Position numbers and translations under genes: made by a program. The notes beneath the pieces are model-generated. The model saw nothing but the letters and a program-made list of their open reading frames with translations, was not told where the DNA came from and made no database searches. This document shows positions 1 through 12,738 of a stretch of DNA of 52,238 nucleotides, piece after piece; position 1 is the first letter of the stretch, and every line of letters begins with the position of its first letter. This DNA comes from Acidobacteriota bacterium (GTDB taxonomy: Bacteria > Acidobacteriota > Vicinamibacteria > Vicinamibacterales > UBA2999). The DNA lies in the NCBI GenBank assembly GCA_020851565.1, contig JADZCN010000095.1:1-52238 (forward strand), in the 5' to 3' direction.

Positions 1-118
1 CGCCCGAGGTGATCTGGTGATAGCTCATCGCGCGTCCCCTTGTCTTGGCGGATTTGAGGAAGCGCTAGTATCCCGGGTCACCTCACTTGGGCGCCAGCGT
101 GTTGCACTTAGTTTATGA
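1..118. other. Left-edge sequence with imperfect inverted repeat
   Basis: No gene is visible here. The first 12 bases (CGCCC then GAGGTGA) are complementary to TCACCTC at 78-84 plus GGGCG at 89-93, with a four-base bulge. In the frame of the downstream hydrolase remnant there is a stop at 116-118. This stretch therefore replaced or interrupted the hydrolase's N-terminal half. It could be the edge of a mobile element or a rearrangement junction; nothing identifies which. Confidence 0.3.
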
Positions 119-517
119 ATTCGCGCGCTCTATCAGGACGTCCTGGCCGCCGTCCGCTATGCGCGCGCCCGGGGGGCGAAGACCGTTGGCGTTCTCGGCG
201 CCAGCATGGGCGGCGGCGCCTCCGCACGGGCGGCGGTGGCCGCGCAGGCGGGCGAGATCGACAGGCTGATGCTGCTGGCAGCCGTTGCGATCGAGAGGCC
301 TGAGGACATGAAAGCCGGGCGGTTCCTGTTCGTCGCCAGCCGTGACGAGCCGATGGCGGCATCCGTGGCGAAGCAGTTCGAGCGGGCGCCCGAGCCGAAG
401 CGTATGGAGTGGCTCGACGGCAGCGCGCACGCGCAGAACGTCTTCAAGACCGATCAGGCGGGGCGGCTCGCCTCGCTCGTGGTCGAGTTCTTCGCGCCGG
501 CCAGCCGGCCGCGTTGA
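119..517 (+). pseudogene. 5'-truncated alpha/beta hydrolase (dienelactone hydrolase-like) remnant
   Basis: The open frame from the stop at 116-118 to the TGA at 515-517 encodes the C-terminal part of an alpha/beta hydrolase. The nucleophile elbow GASMGG, an acidic residue in ASRDEP and a histidine in GSAHAQNV are in the order expected for a Ser-Asp-His triad. An ATG at 206 begins inside the elbow, just after the serine, so it cannot start a working enzyme. No start codon lies between 119 and the elbow. The family normally has about 100 more residues upstream with the oxyanion region and early strands. This is either a decayed gene or one cut by a rearrangement at about 118. The conserved triad suggests a recent break. 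Confidence 0.6.
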
Positions 518-556
518 CAGTCCCCACGTGATGGTTCAACGTGGATCATGGCGACC

Positions 557-561
557 GGAGG
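557..561 (+). promoter_or_regulatory. Ribosome binding site GGAGG deciding a GTG start
   Basis: GGAGG at 557-561 lies four bases before GTG 566 and behind ATG 548, so it supports 566 as the start of the small hypothetical gene. Confidence 0.45.
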
Positions 562-565
562 CCCC

Positions 566-799
566 GTGACTCCAGAAGACGTGCTTCGAGATCCTGGCCT
601 GACCGATGCCGAGAAAGCGGACGTCCTGTGCCAGATGGCCTACGATGCCGCCGAGGCAGCCGTCGCGCTCGAGGAAGGCATGCCCGGCGAGGAAAGCGAC
701 CTGCAGCGCCGGATCAGCCTGGCCCTTGGCCAGCTCGATCGGGGCGTCGACGTCGAGCACACCAGCCCGACCAAGCAGCACGGCGGGTGCCTGGACTGA
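566..799 (+). CDS. Small conserved-looking hypothetical protein (77 aa)
   Basis: A short acidic protein, mostly predicted helical, beginning TPEDVLRDPGLTDAEKADVL and ending in a His-Gly-Gly-Cys tail. GTG 566 is preferred because GGAGG lies four bases upstream. The in-frame ATG at 548 would add six residues but has no Shine-Dalgarno sequence. The regular pattern of charged and hydrophobic residues and codon use matching the flanking genes support real coding. It resembles small uncharacterised proteobacterial proteins with a DVLRDP..TDAEK opening, but I cannot assign a function. It stands alone between the hydrolase remnant and the convergent gltD. Confidence 0.55.
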   Translation: MTPEDVLRDPGLTDAEKADVLCQMAYDAAEAAVALEEGMPGEESDLQRRISLALGQLDRGVDVEHTSPTKQHGGCLD

Positions 800-882
800 G
801 CCCGGCACATCGGCCGGCGCCCGCATGAGCCTCGCCACGTGGCTCTCCGTGCAGCTGCTTCGTGCGCTGCCCCGCTCGCACG

Positions 883-2340
883 TCAGACGCGCGCTCCGGA
901 GGGTGTGCGAGCAGCCGGCTCAGCGGCGAGCCAGGTATCGACGGCCCGCGCTGCGTGGCGGCCGTCCGCGATGGCCCAGACGATGAGTGACTGGCCGCGC
1001 TGCATGTCGCCGGCGGTGAACACGCCTGGAACGTTCGTCATCCACTGGTCATCGCGTGCGACCGTGCCGCGCTCGGTCATGCGAACGCCGAGGTCCTCGA
1101 GGAGCCGGCTCCGGGCCGGGCCGGTGAACCCCATTGCCAGCAACACCAGGTCCGCCCGCATCTCGAACTCGCTGCAGGCGACTGGCTCGAAGCCCGAGCG
1201 GCCATCCCCCACCGCGCGGGCCACGCGGCGGCCGTGCAGCCTGGTAACGTGCCCCGCCTGGTCTCCGCTGAAGTGCGTCGTCTGCACTTCGTAGACCCGC
1301 TCACCGCCTTCCTCGTGGGCCGACGACACGCGGAAGACGTGGGGCCACAGCGGCCACGGATTGTCGGCCGCGCGCGTGGCGGGCGGCCGCGGCAGGATCT
1401 CGAGCTGGCGCACTGACGCGCAGCCCTGGCGAAGGACCGTGCCGAGGCAGTCCGCGCCGGTGTCGCCTCCACCGACGATGATCACGTGCTTTCCCGCGGC
1501 AGAGATCGACCCGCCGTCCACCACCGTGTCGCCCTGGCAGCGGCGGTTCTGCTGGGTGAGGAAGTCCAGGGCGAAGTGGATGCCCGCGAGGTCCCGTCCA
1601 GGCACCGGCAGGTCGCGCGGCTGCCGAGCGCCTCCCGCCAGCATCACCGCGTCGAACGAGCGGCGGAGCTCGGCGGCCGACACGTCCACGCCCACGTCCG
1701 TCCCGGGCCTGAACACCACCCCCTCGGCCGAGAGCAGGTCGAGGCGCCGGTCGAGCACGCGCTTCTCGAGCTTGAACTCGGGGATGCCGTAGCGCAGCAG
1801 CCCGCCGATTCGATCCGCCTTCTCGTAGACGGTGACGCTGTGCCCGGCGCGATTGAGTTGGGCGGCGGCCGCGAGGCCAGCCGGGCCCGATCCCACCACG
1901 GCCACCTTCTTCCATGTCCGCCGCGCGGGTGCCTCGGGAACGATCCAGCCCTCCTCGAACGCGCGATCGACGATGGTGCGCTCGACCGTCTTGATGCTCA
2001 CAGGCTCCCTGTTGATACCGAGGACGCACGATCCCTCGCACGGCGCGGGGCAGAGCAGGCCGGTGAACTCCGGGAAGTTGTTCGTGTGGTGCAGGCGCTC
2101 GATGGCCGCGCGCCAGTGGTCGCGATAGACGAGGTCGTTCCACTCGGGCACGAGGTTGCCGAGCGGGCACGCGCTGTGGCAGAAGGGCACGCCGCAGTCC
2201 ATGCAGCGTGCCGCCTGTCGCGCAATCTCACCGTCCGGGTACGCGGTGTCGACGTGATGGTAGTCGCCCAGCCGCTCCGCCACCGGACGGGCCGGCGCCT
2301 TGGCGCGAGGGTAGTCGAGGAATCCCGTGGGCCTGCCCAT
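883..2340 (-). CDS. gltD: Glutamate synthase small (beta) subunit
   Basis: The 485-residue NADPH-dependent subunit of GOGAT. It passes electrons from NADPH through FAD and [4Fe-4S] clusters to the large subunit, which makes two glutamates from glutamine and 2-oxoglutarate. The N-terminal ferredoxin-like part has Cys motifs CMDCGVPFCHSAC and CPAPCEGSC. An FAD dinucleotide motif (VVGSGPAGLAAAA) follows, then a second Rossmann motif for NADPH (IIVGGGDTGADC). Its ATG at 2340 is two bases past the gltB stop, so the pair is translationally linked. A GAGGG stretch inside the gltB end, seven bases upstream, can serve as ribosome binding site. Length and cysteines are complete. Confidence 0.96.
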   Translation of the reverse strand: MGRPTGFLDYPRAKAPARPVAERLGDYHHVDTAYPDGEIARQAARCMDCGVPFCHSACPLGNLVPEWNDLVYRDHWRAAIERLHHTNNFPEFTGLLCPAPCEGSCVLGINREPVSIKTVERTIVDRAFEEGWIVPEAPARRTWKKVAVVGSGPAGLAAAAQLNRAGHSVTVYEKADRIGGLLRYGIPEFKLEKRVLDRRLDLLSAEGVVFRPGTDVGVDVSAAELRRSFDAVMLAGGARQPRDLPVPGRDLAGIHFALDFLTQQNRRCQGDTVVDGGSISAAGKHVIIVGGGDTGADCLGTVLRQGCASVRQLEILPRPPATRAADNPWPLWPHVFRVSSAHEEGGERVYEVQTTHFSGDQAGHVTRLHGRRVARAVGDGRSGFEPVACSEFEMRADLVLLAMGFTGPARSRLLEDLGVRMTERGTVARDDQWMTNVPGVFTAGDMQRGQSLIVWAIADGRHAARAVDTWLAAEPAARTPSGARV

Positions 2341-2342
2341 GG

Positions 2343-6914
<4,572 letters not shown>

Positions 6915-6933
6915 GTGCGCCTCTTCCGTGGGC

Positions 6934-6961
6934 ATTAGAGGGCACATCAGTCCATAATCAA
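6934..6961 (-). promoter_or_regulatory. Candidate sigma-70-type promoter of gltBD
   Basis: Read on the minus strand: TTGATT (6956-6961), 16 bases, then TCTAAT (6934-6939, five of six matches to TATAAT). The start site would fall near 6928, which supports the GTG at 6914 as gltB start. Seen by eye only. Confidence 0.4.
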
Positions 6962-6982
6962 AGCGCAATGTATGTATGTGAT

Positions 6983-7032
6983 CGTTCTCGATAACTCATG
7001 AGACAGGTCATGATCGTGTCGTGACGAGAACG
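6983..7032. promoter_or_regulatory. Nested inverted repeats in the gltB/TPR divergent spacer
   Basis: CGTTCTCG (6983-6990) and CGAGAACG (7025-7032) form an 8-bp inverted repeat. Between them are two palindromic TCATGA hexamers (6996-7001 and 7008-7013), 12 bp centre to centre. The arrangement in a divergent intergenic region suggests regulator binding. No regulator can be named. Confidence 0.3.
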
Positions 7033-7053
7033 TTCGCGTGTGATGATGGGGGT

Positions 7054-8172
7054 GTGAGTGCCACCTCCGTTCACTTCACGCCGTCGGGCCAGCGATGGGC
7101 GAGGGGGGTGCTGGTCGCGGCTGCCATGGGGGGCCTGTGGTGGGTGGCGACGGCCCTGGCCGGTGCCTACCATTCACAGCAGGCCTCTCGCGCGGCATCG
7201 GCCGCTCAATCGGGGCAGGTGCTCACCGCTTCGGGACGCCTCGAAGACGCCGCAGCCCAGTTCCGGAACGCCGTCGCGCTGCAGCCCGAGCGCACCGCGT
7301 ATCGCCTGGCCCTCGCCACGGCACTCGTCTCGTTGGAGCGATTCGACGAGGCCGAGCGCTACCTGCAGGACGTGCTGCGCGCCGACGCCACCAACGGCGA
7401 GGCCAACCTCGCGCTCGCACGGATCCAGCGGGCGCGTGGCCGGTATGCCGAAGCGGAGGCCAGCTACTACCGGGCCATCTATGGGCGCTGGATGCCCGAG
7501 GCGGAGGCTGCGCGCCAGCGGGCACGCCTCGACCTGATCGAGCTGCTCGGGCAGACCGCCGACCGCGAACGCGTCCGCGCGGAGCTGACGCAGCTGGCCT
7601 CGGCGTTCCCCGGAGATCGGAATCTCCAGCTCGTGGTTGGCCGTCGGCTGCTCAACGCGGGCTTCCCTGACGAGGCCGCGCGCGTGTACCGCGGCATGGC
7701 GGAGCGCTTCACCGATGGTGGGGCGGCGCACGCGGGACTGGCGGAGGCCGCGCTGGCGTTGGGCGATTACGCGGGAGCGGCCCTGTCCGCCAGGCGGGCC
7801 CTGGCGGCCGACCCATCCGACCGCGCGTCGGCAGCGAGGCTGGCCCTGGCCGGCGCGGTCGATGGACTCGATCCGAACAAGCCGCGCCTCTCGGCGCGAG
7901 CGCGGGGCGCCCGCACGCGCCGCCTCCTGGATCTCGCGCGGGCGCACCTCGAGAACTGCTGGGGCAATCGCACCCTGACCCCCGGGGAGGACGCGCTCGC
8001 CGCGCGGCTCCGGGCACCACGCCCATCGCCCGTCACCCCCCAGGTGCTCGATGACGAGTACGAGCTGCTCGAGACCGCTGCCCGAGCCGTCGCGGCCGGG
8101 TGCCCGCCACGCACGGACGAAGAGCCGCTCGACGTCGTCCTGCGGATCGTTGCGGAAGCGGGGCGGCGATGA
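7054..8172 (+). CDS. Membrane-anchored TPR-repeat protein
   Basis: About 372 residues. A short N-terminus is followed by one hydrophobic segment (WARGVLVAAAMGGLWWVATA), then helical repeats in which G-R-L-E-D-A-A, F-D-E-A-E-R-Y-L and Y-A-E-A-E-A-S-Y mark tetratricopeptide units over roughly residues 55-270. A conserved-looking tail with two cysteines follows. TPR proteins act as protein-interaction scaffolds, so no enzymatic role is claimed. The GTG at 7054 is the start used; GTG 7021 is also in frame and neither has a convincing ribosome binding site. Its TGA overlaps the ATG of the ClC gene (ATGA at 8169-8172), so the two are co-translated and the TPR part may act with the channel. Confidence 0.75.
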   Translation: MSATSVHFTPSGQRWARGVLVAAAMGGLWWVATALAGAYHSQQASRAASAAQSGQVLTASGRLEDAAAQFRNAVALQPERTAYRLALATALVSLERFDEAERYLQDVLRADATNGEANLALARIQRARGRYAEAEASYYRAIYGRWMPEAEAARQRARLDLIELLGQTADRERVRAELTQLASAFPGDRNLQLVVGRRLLNAGFPDEAARVYRGMAERFTDGGAAHAGLAEAALALGDYAGAALSARRALAADPSDRASAARLALAGAVDGLDPNKPRLSARARGARTRRLLDLARAHLENCWGNRTLTPGEDALAARLRAPRPSPVTPQVLDDEYELLETAARAVAAGCPPRTDEEPLDVVLRIVAEAGRR

Positions 8173-9908
8173 GCGGCCCCGCCTCGAGGATCGAGTTTCG
8201 GCTGAGCGAGCCGCAGCGGTTCCTGCTGCTGGCGGTGCTCATCGGAGTGGCCACCGGGCTGCTGGTCGTCTGCTTCCACACCGCCATCGAGCTGCTGGCG
8301 TGGTTCACCGAGGACTGGGCCGCCTCCACGGCCCTCCGGATCCTCGTGCCGGCCTTCGGCGCCGCGGCGGCCGCGCTCATGGTGCGCTACCTCGTTCCCG
8401 CCGCGGCCGGCAGCGGCATCGTTCAGACGAAGTCGGCCATCTACGTGTCCAACGGACACATCCCGGCATCGGCGGTGCCCGGCAAGTTCGTCGCGTGCGT
8501 CCTGTCGATTGGGACCGGCACGCCGCTCGGTCCCGAAGATCCCTCGCTCATGATGGGTGCAGGCGTCGCGTCGTCGCTCGGCCGCACCTTCGAACTCTCG
8601 CGCAGGTCGATGCGCCTCGTGGCGCCGACCGGGGCCGCGGCGGGTATCGCGGCCGCGTTCAACACGCCCATCACCGCCGTGCTGTTCGTCATGGAGGAAG
8701 TGGTCGCCGCCTGGGACGCCGCCGTGCTCGGCTCCATCGTCCTGGCGGCGGTGTCCGCCGTGGTGGTGACGCGCCTGTTCCTCGGGGATGCGCCGCTCTT
8801 TCGGGTGCCGGAGCTGGCGGCATCGGTGGACGTGGAGCAGGCCCTGGCCTTCGCGCTCATCGGTGTGGCGTCCGGTGTCTTTGCGGCCGTGTACGTGAAG
8901 GGCATCGCGGCGGTTCGCAGGCGCGTCAGCCTTCACGCACGCCTGGTGCCGCCAGGTCTGGCCCCGTTCGTCGCTGGCGCCGCCGCGGGCACGGTGGGCC
9001 TCTGGTTGCCGGAGGTGCTGGGTCCCGGCTACCGCGCCATGGACGCCGCACTGCACAGCCAGTACCCATGGACGGTCATGGCGCTGTTGGGCGCCACCAA
9101 GCTGGTGGTGGCTGCGCTGGCCTTCGGGTCGGGAGCGCCGGGTGGCCTGTTCGCGCCGACGCTCTTCGTCGGGGTCATGCTCGGTGGCACGGTGGGGGGC
9201 CTTGGTCCCGAGGTCCTGCCCGCGTTCGATGCTCCGGCCGTGACCTTCGTGCTGGCGGGGATCTCGGGCCTCTTCGCGGGCGTGTTTCGGGCGCCGATGA
9301 CCGCCGTCTTCATGGTGTTCGAGCTGAGCGGATCGTCAGCCGTCATCGTTCCCGCGATGATCACGGGCACGCTCGGCTTCCTGGTGGCCCGCGGCCTGCA
9401 TCACCGCTCGCTGCTCGATCTGGTGGCGGAGGACGAGGGCGCGCTGCTGCCCTCTGCACGACAGCTGCGGGAGGAGGAACCGCTGCGGATCGAGCAGGCG
9501 CTGGGCCGGTCGCGGTTCGTCGTCGTGCCGATCGGGGCGTCGCGCGCGTCCGTGCGCGCGGCCGTGGCCGCCGGCGGCGCACGAGTGGTGCTGGTTGCAG
9601 CCGACGGGACGTGGTGGGGGATGCGCGCCGACGCGCTCGACGCGGGCCTGGACGACGCACGGGCCGTCGACGCCGGCGGCGAGCCGATCGCTGCCCACCC
9701 CGCCCTGCGGCTCCTCGACACGGCGCACCTCGACGAGCCGCTGGATGTGGCCCTGCGTCGCCTCGCCGGCCAGGAGCTCGTGCCCATCGTGTCGCGGCTC
9801 GATCCGGCGCGCCTCGACGGCGTCGTCACGCTCGAGGACGTGCAGGCGGCCTACGGAATCGGAATGCGGCCGGGCAGCGGCGCCACACCGGCGACAGGTT
9901 CACGCTGA
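8169..9908 (+). CDS. ClC-family chloride channel/transporter with CBS-like tail
   Basis: A 579-residue polytopic membrane protein of the voltage-gated chloride channel family. ClC signatures are present: GSGIVQTK (GSGIP-like), a Glu at residue 123 in LGPEDPS (the position of the gating Glu in GREGP) and GGLFAPTLFVG (GxFxP). About 145 residues after the membrane part look like a weak pair of CBS domains (LVPIVSRLDPARLDGVVTLE near the end). The filter is unusual: the usual GREGP Arg and second Gly are Pro and Asp, and I see no Tyr at the usual helix-R gate position. It overlaps the TPR gene by 4 bp and converges with the antiporter gene. Whether it is a channel or exchanger cannot be told. Confidence 0.88.
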   Translation: MSGPASRIEFRLSEPQRFLLLAVLIGVATGLLVVCFHTAIELLAWFTEDWAASTALRILVPAFGAAAAALMVRYLVPAAAGSGIVQTKSAIYVSNGHIPASAVPGKFVACVLSIGTGTPLGPEDPSLMMGAGVASSLGRTFELSRRSMRLVAPTGAAAGIAAAFNTPITAVLFVMEEVVAAWDAAVLGSIVLAAVSAVVVTRLFLGDAPLFRVPELAASVDVEQALAFALIGVASGVFAAVYVKGIAAVRRRVSLHARLVPPGLAPFVAGAAAGTVGLWLPEVLGPGYRAMDAALHSQYPWTVMALLGATKLVVAALAFGSGAPGGLFAPTLFVGVMLGGTVGGLGPEVLPAFDAPAVTFVLAGISGLFAGVFRAPMTAVFMVFELSGSSAVIVPAMITGTLGFLVARGLHHRSLLDLVAEDEGALLPSARQLREEEPLRIEQALGRSRFVVVPIGASRASVRAAVAAGGARVVLVAADGTWWGMRADALDAGLDDARAVDAGGEPIAAHPALRLLDTAHLDEPLDVALRRLAGQELVPIVSRLDPARLDGVVTLEDVQAAYGIGMRPGSGATPATGSR

Positions 9909-9970
9909 ATGGCGTCGTTTCGCACGTGCGATCGCGATCGCCGTCGAGACAGCCGGCCGTCGGGCCGCCG

Positions 9971-11425
9971 TCAGCGGCTGAAGGCGCGGTCCACCTCGGC
10001 GCGCGTGGCGGCGGGCGCGATGACGAACAGGTGATCGCCCGCCTCGAGCCGCGTGGACCCGCGCGGCGCCACGAGTTGCCGGCCGCGGGAGATGAGCGCG
10101 ACCAGCGCCCCTTCAGGAAGGCCCAGGTCCCGAATCGGGCTCGAGGCGAGCGGCGATCCCTCGCTGATGGCGTAATCCACGATCTCCGCGTTGACGTCGT
10201 GCAGCGAGAGCAGCTCGAGCGACACCTGCGCCTGTGCGGGCTGGCGTTCCTGCAGCCCGAGCCAGGTGGCGAGCGTCGGCAGCGTCCAGCCCTGGAGCGT
10301 GGCGGAGAGCAGGACCACGAAGAACACGACGTCGAAGAGCAGGCGCCCCTCGGCGAGGCCGAACATCAAGGGGAAGGTCGCCAGGATGATGGGCACCGAG
10401 CCCTTGAGGCCGACCCACGAGATGAGGAGGTGCTCCTGCCAGGAGTAGCGAAACGGGAGCAGCAACGGCACGACCGCCAGCGGGCGTGCCACGAGCATGA
10501 GCACGGCCGCGATGGCGAGCGCGCGCCCGGCCACTGGGATCAGCTCGCTCGGCGTGCTCAGCAGGCCCAGGACCACGAACATGGTGATCTGCCCGACCCA
10601 GGCGAGCCCGTCCATGAACAGGAACGTGCCACGCTCGAAGACGGTCCGGCTGTTGCCAAGGACGATGCCGGCCAGGTAGATGGCGAGGAAGCCGCTGCCC
10701 TGGAGCGCGGCGGCGATGCCGAACGCCAGGAGGCCGCAGGCACCCGCGAGGACCGGATAGAGCCCGGGCGCGGCCAGTTGGATGCGGTTGATGAGGCGGA
10801 CCGCGAGCCATCCCGTGACCAGCCCGACCACCGCCCCCACGCCCATCTGCAGGGCGAACAGCTGCAGCATCCCGATGCCCAGTGGCACGCCAGCCGTGAG
10901 CACCTGGAGCAGCCCCACCGTCAGGAAGATGGCCATCGGATCGTTCGAGCCGCTTTCGATCTCGAGCGTGGCGGCCACGCGCGGCCTCAGGTGCAGGCCC
11001 TGCGATCGAAGCACCGAGAAGACGGCCGCGGCGTCCGTCGAGGCGACGATGCTGCCGAGCAGCATGCCGACCAGGGGCGACACGCCCAGCATCTGCCACG
11101 CGGCCAGTCCGGTCACCACGGCGGTCACGAGCACGCCGATGGTGGCCAGCAGCGCCGAGGGCTTCCACGCCGCTCTCAGGGAGGGCAGGCGCGTCTGGAG
11201 CGCACCGTCGAAGAGGATGATGCCGAGGGCCAGTGTGCCGATGCCGTGGGCGGCGGCGAAGTTGTCGAACTCGATGCCCCCCGGGCCGTCCTCGCCGGCC
11301 AGCATGCCGATGGCGAGGAAGAGCACGAGGACCGGCAGGCCCATGCGCGCGGAGAGCTTGCTCGAGACAATTCCGATGAGGATGAGGATGCCGGCGAGAA
11401 GGATGAGCTGATCGACGAGGAACAT
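9971..11425 (-). CDS. CPA1-type K+(Na+)/H+ antiporter, CvrA/NhaP2-like
   Basis: 484 residues. About 12 hydrophobic segments carry the Na+/H+ exchanger fold, including VASTDAAAVFSVL and the ESGSNDPMAIFLT motif typical of the CvrA/NhaP2 subgroup. A cytoplasmic RCK-C/TrkA-C domain follows (roughly residues 400-484, EGALVALISRGRQLVAPRGS). Such proteins exchange K+ or Na+ for protons and are gated by nucleotides or ions at the RCK-C domain. E. coli CvrA is about 90 residues longer, so the extra C-terminal domain is absent. It is the last gene of a minus-strand set, 10 bp after the ClC gene. The role inferred from neighbours is ion, volume and pH homeostasis. Confidence 0.9.
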   Translation of the reverse strand: MFLVDQLILLAGILILIGIVSSKLSARMGLPVLVLFLAIGMLAGEDGPGGIEFDNFAAAHGIGTLALGIILFDGALQTRLPSLRAAWKPSALLATIGVLVTAVVTGLAAWQMLGVSPLVGMLLGSIVASTDAAAVFSVLRSQGLHLRPRVAATLEIESGSNDPMAIFLTVGLLQVLTAGVPLGIGMLQLFALQMGVGAVVGLVTGWLAVRLINRIQLAAPGLYPVLAGACGLLAFGIAAALQGSGFLAIYLAGIVLGNSRTVFERGTFLFMDGLAWVGQITMFVVLGLLSTPSELIPVAGRALAIAAVLMLVARPLAVVPLLLPFRYSWQEHLLISWVGLKGSVPIILATFPLMFGLAEGRLLFDVVFFVVLLSATLQGWTLPTLATWLGLQERQPAQAQVSLELLSLHDVNAEIVDYAISEGSPLASSPIRDLGLPEGALVALISRGRQLVAPRGSTRLEAGDHLFVIAPAATRAEVDRAFSR

Positions 11426-11435
11426 GTCGCGATGA

Positions 11436-12731
11436 TTATTGCGTGTGCCGCCCGTCGATCGTGAGGGCCCAGCGCACGCCGCGGCGCTGCAGCTCGGTCG
11501 TGTAGACGGACTCGCCGCCCGACCACCGCGAGATGGCCGTGCTGACCACGGTGGCGACGAGCAGGGGCACGGCGATGGGATAGTCGCCCGACAGCTCGAA
11601 TACCATGACGGCCGCGGTGAGCGGCGCGTGCGTCGTCGCCGCCGATGTCGCCGCCATGCCCACCAGGGCGTAGCCGCCGATCTGCGTGGAGGAGGATGCT
11701 CCGAGCGCAGCCAGGATGTGTCCCCAGATGGCCCCGGTCGCGCCGCCCACGAGGAGGACGGGGGTGAAGATGCCTCCCGGGACGCCCGAGGCCACCGAGG
11801 CCGACGTCGCCACCACTTTCAGCAACAGTAACGAGCCCAGGAACCAGGGGCCCACGGGCTGGTCCAGGATGCCGTTGAGCGCCTCGTATCCGTTGCCGGC
11901 CACCTGGGGCATGGCGATGGCGATGGCGCCCACGATGAGGCCGCCCAGTCCCGCCTTCCACGGCCTGGCGACGCGGATGCGGTCTGCGACGGACTCCCCG
12001 AAGGCCAGGGAGGTCTTGAACAGCGCGCCTGAGCCTGCGGCCAGCGCTCCGAGCACCACGTAGTACGCAAGGTCGAGAGGGGCCTCCAGCGCGAACACCC
12101 GGTCGCCGTAGATCGGCCCGCCGCCTGCGGCGGCACGCGTCAACGTCGTGGCGATCACCGTGGCGCCGATCATGGGAAGCAGCGCGTCCAGGGCGGCAAT
12201 GCCGACGATGGTTTCGAGGACGAAGAGGACGGCGGCGAACGGCGTGTTGTAGGCGGCGGCAAACCCTGCCGCGGTGCCCGCTGCCACGAGCACGCGCAGG
12301 CGATCGAGCGACAGCGTGAGGCGCGTGGACACCGCCGCGCCCAGCGAGCCGCCGAATTCGATCAGCGGGCCCTCCCGACCGATCGAGAGCCCGCCGATCA
12401 TCGCCAGCCAGGCGCCCATGCTGCGCCAGGCGGTGACGCGTACCGAGAGCTGCACGCGCCCGAGGGCCACGGCCTCCATGACGTTGCTCACCCCCTGCCC
12501 CCGCACGGCGCGGCTCGCCAGCAACCCGGCGCCGCACGCCGCCGCGACGGGGATGACGAGCCGGAGGCCCGGAGGCAGGGCCGCGACCGCCTCGAGCACG
12601 TTGGCTGCCCGGAACAGCTGGGCGTACACGAACGCGAGCGACTCCCGAAAGGCGATGGCAAACGCCGCCGCGCCCACCGCGACCGCGGCGAGGGCGATCC
12701 CGAACCGGACGTGCTCGGTCGCGTGACGCAT
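11436..12731 (-). CDS. ClC-family chloride transporter (no CBS domain)
   Basis: 431 residues, membrane domain only. The ion pathway motifs are GQGVSNV (residues 78-84, at the GSGIP position), GREGPLIEFGG with gating Glu120, and GGIFTPVLLVG. A Tyr in ESVYTTEL near the C-terminus sits at the usual central gate. An intact gating Glu is compatible with either H+/Cl- exchange or channel behaviour. The Ser-to-Gln change at the first filter motif could alter anion selectivity. The gene lies 7 bp after the DUF3891 gene and 10 bp before the antiporter, so the three are probably co-transcribed. It is clearly a different paralogue from the ClC at 8169-9908. Confidence 0.92.
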   Translation of the reverse strand: MRHATEHVRFGIALAAVAVGAAAFAIAFRESLAFVYAQLFRAANVLEAVAALPPGLRLVIPVAAACGAGLLASRAVRGQGVSNVMEAVALGRVQLSVRVTAWRSMGAWLAMIGGLSIGREGPLIEFGGSLGAAVSTRLTLSLDRLRVLVAAGTAAGFAAAYNTPFAAVLFVLETIVGIAALDALLPMIGATVIATTLTRAAAGGGPIYGDRVFALEAPLDLAYYVVLGALAAGSGALFKTSLAFGESVADRIRVARPWKAGLGGLIVGAIAIAMPQVAGNGYEALNGILDQPVGPWFLGSLLLLKVVATSASVASGVPGGIFTPVLLVGGATGAIWGHILAALGASSSTQIGGYALVGMAATSAATTHAPLTAAVMVFELSGDYPIAVPLLVATVVSTAISRWSGGESVYTTELQRRGVRWALTIDGRHTQ

Positions 12732-12738
12732 CGGGCGG

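Noticed and set aside
7021..7053. Longer TPR protein starting at GTG 7021
   Set aside because: It would start inside the inverted-repeat region and lacks a ribosome binding site; it cannot be excluded fully.
8051..11464. A 1,137-codon plus-strand frame across the ClC and antiporter genes
   Set aside because: It covers two real genes on opposite strands and has low-complexity composition.
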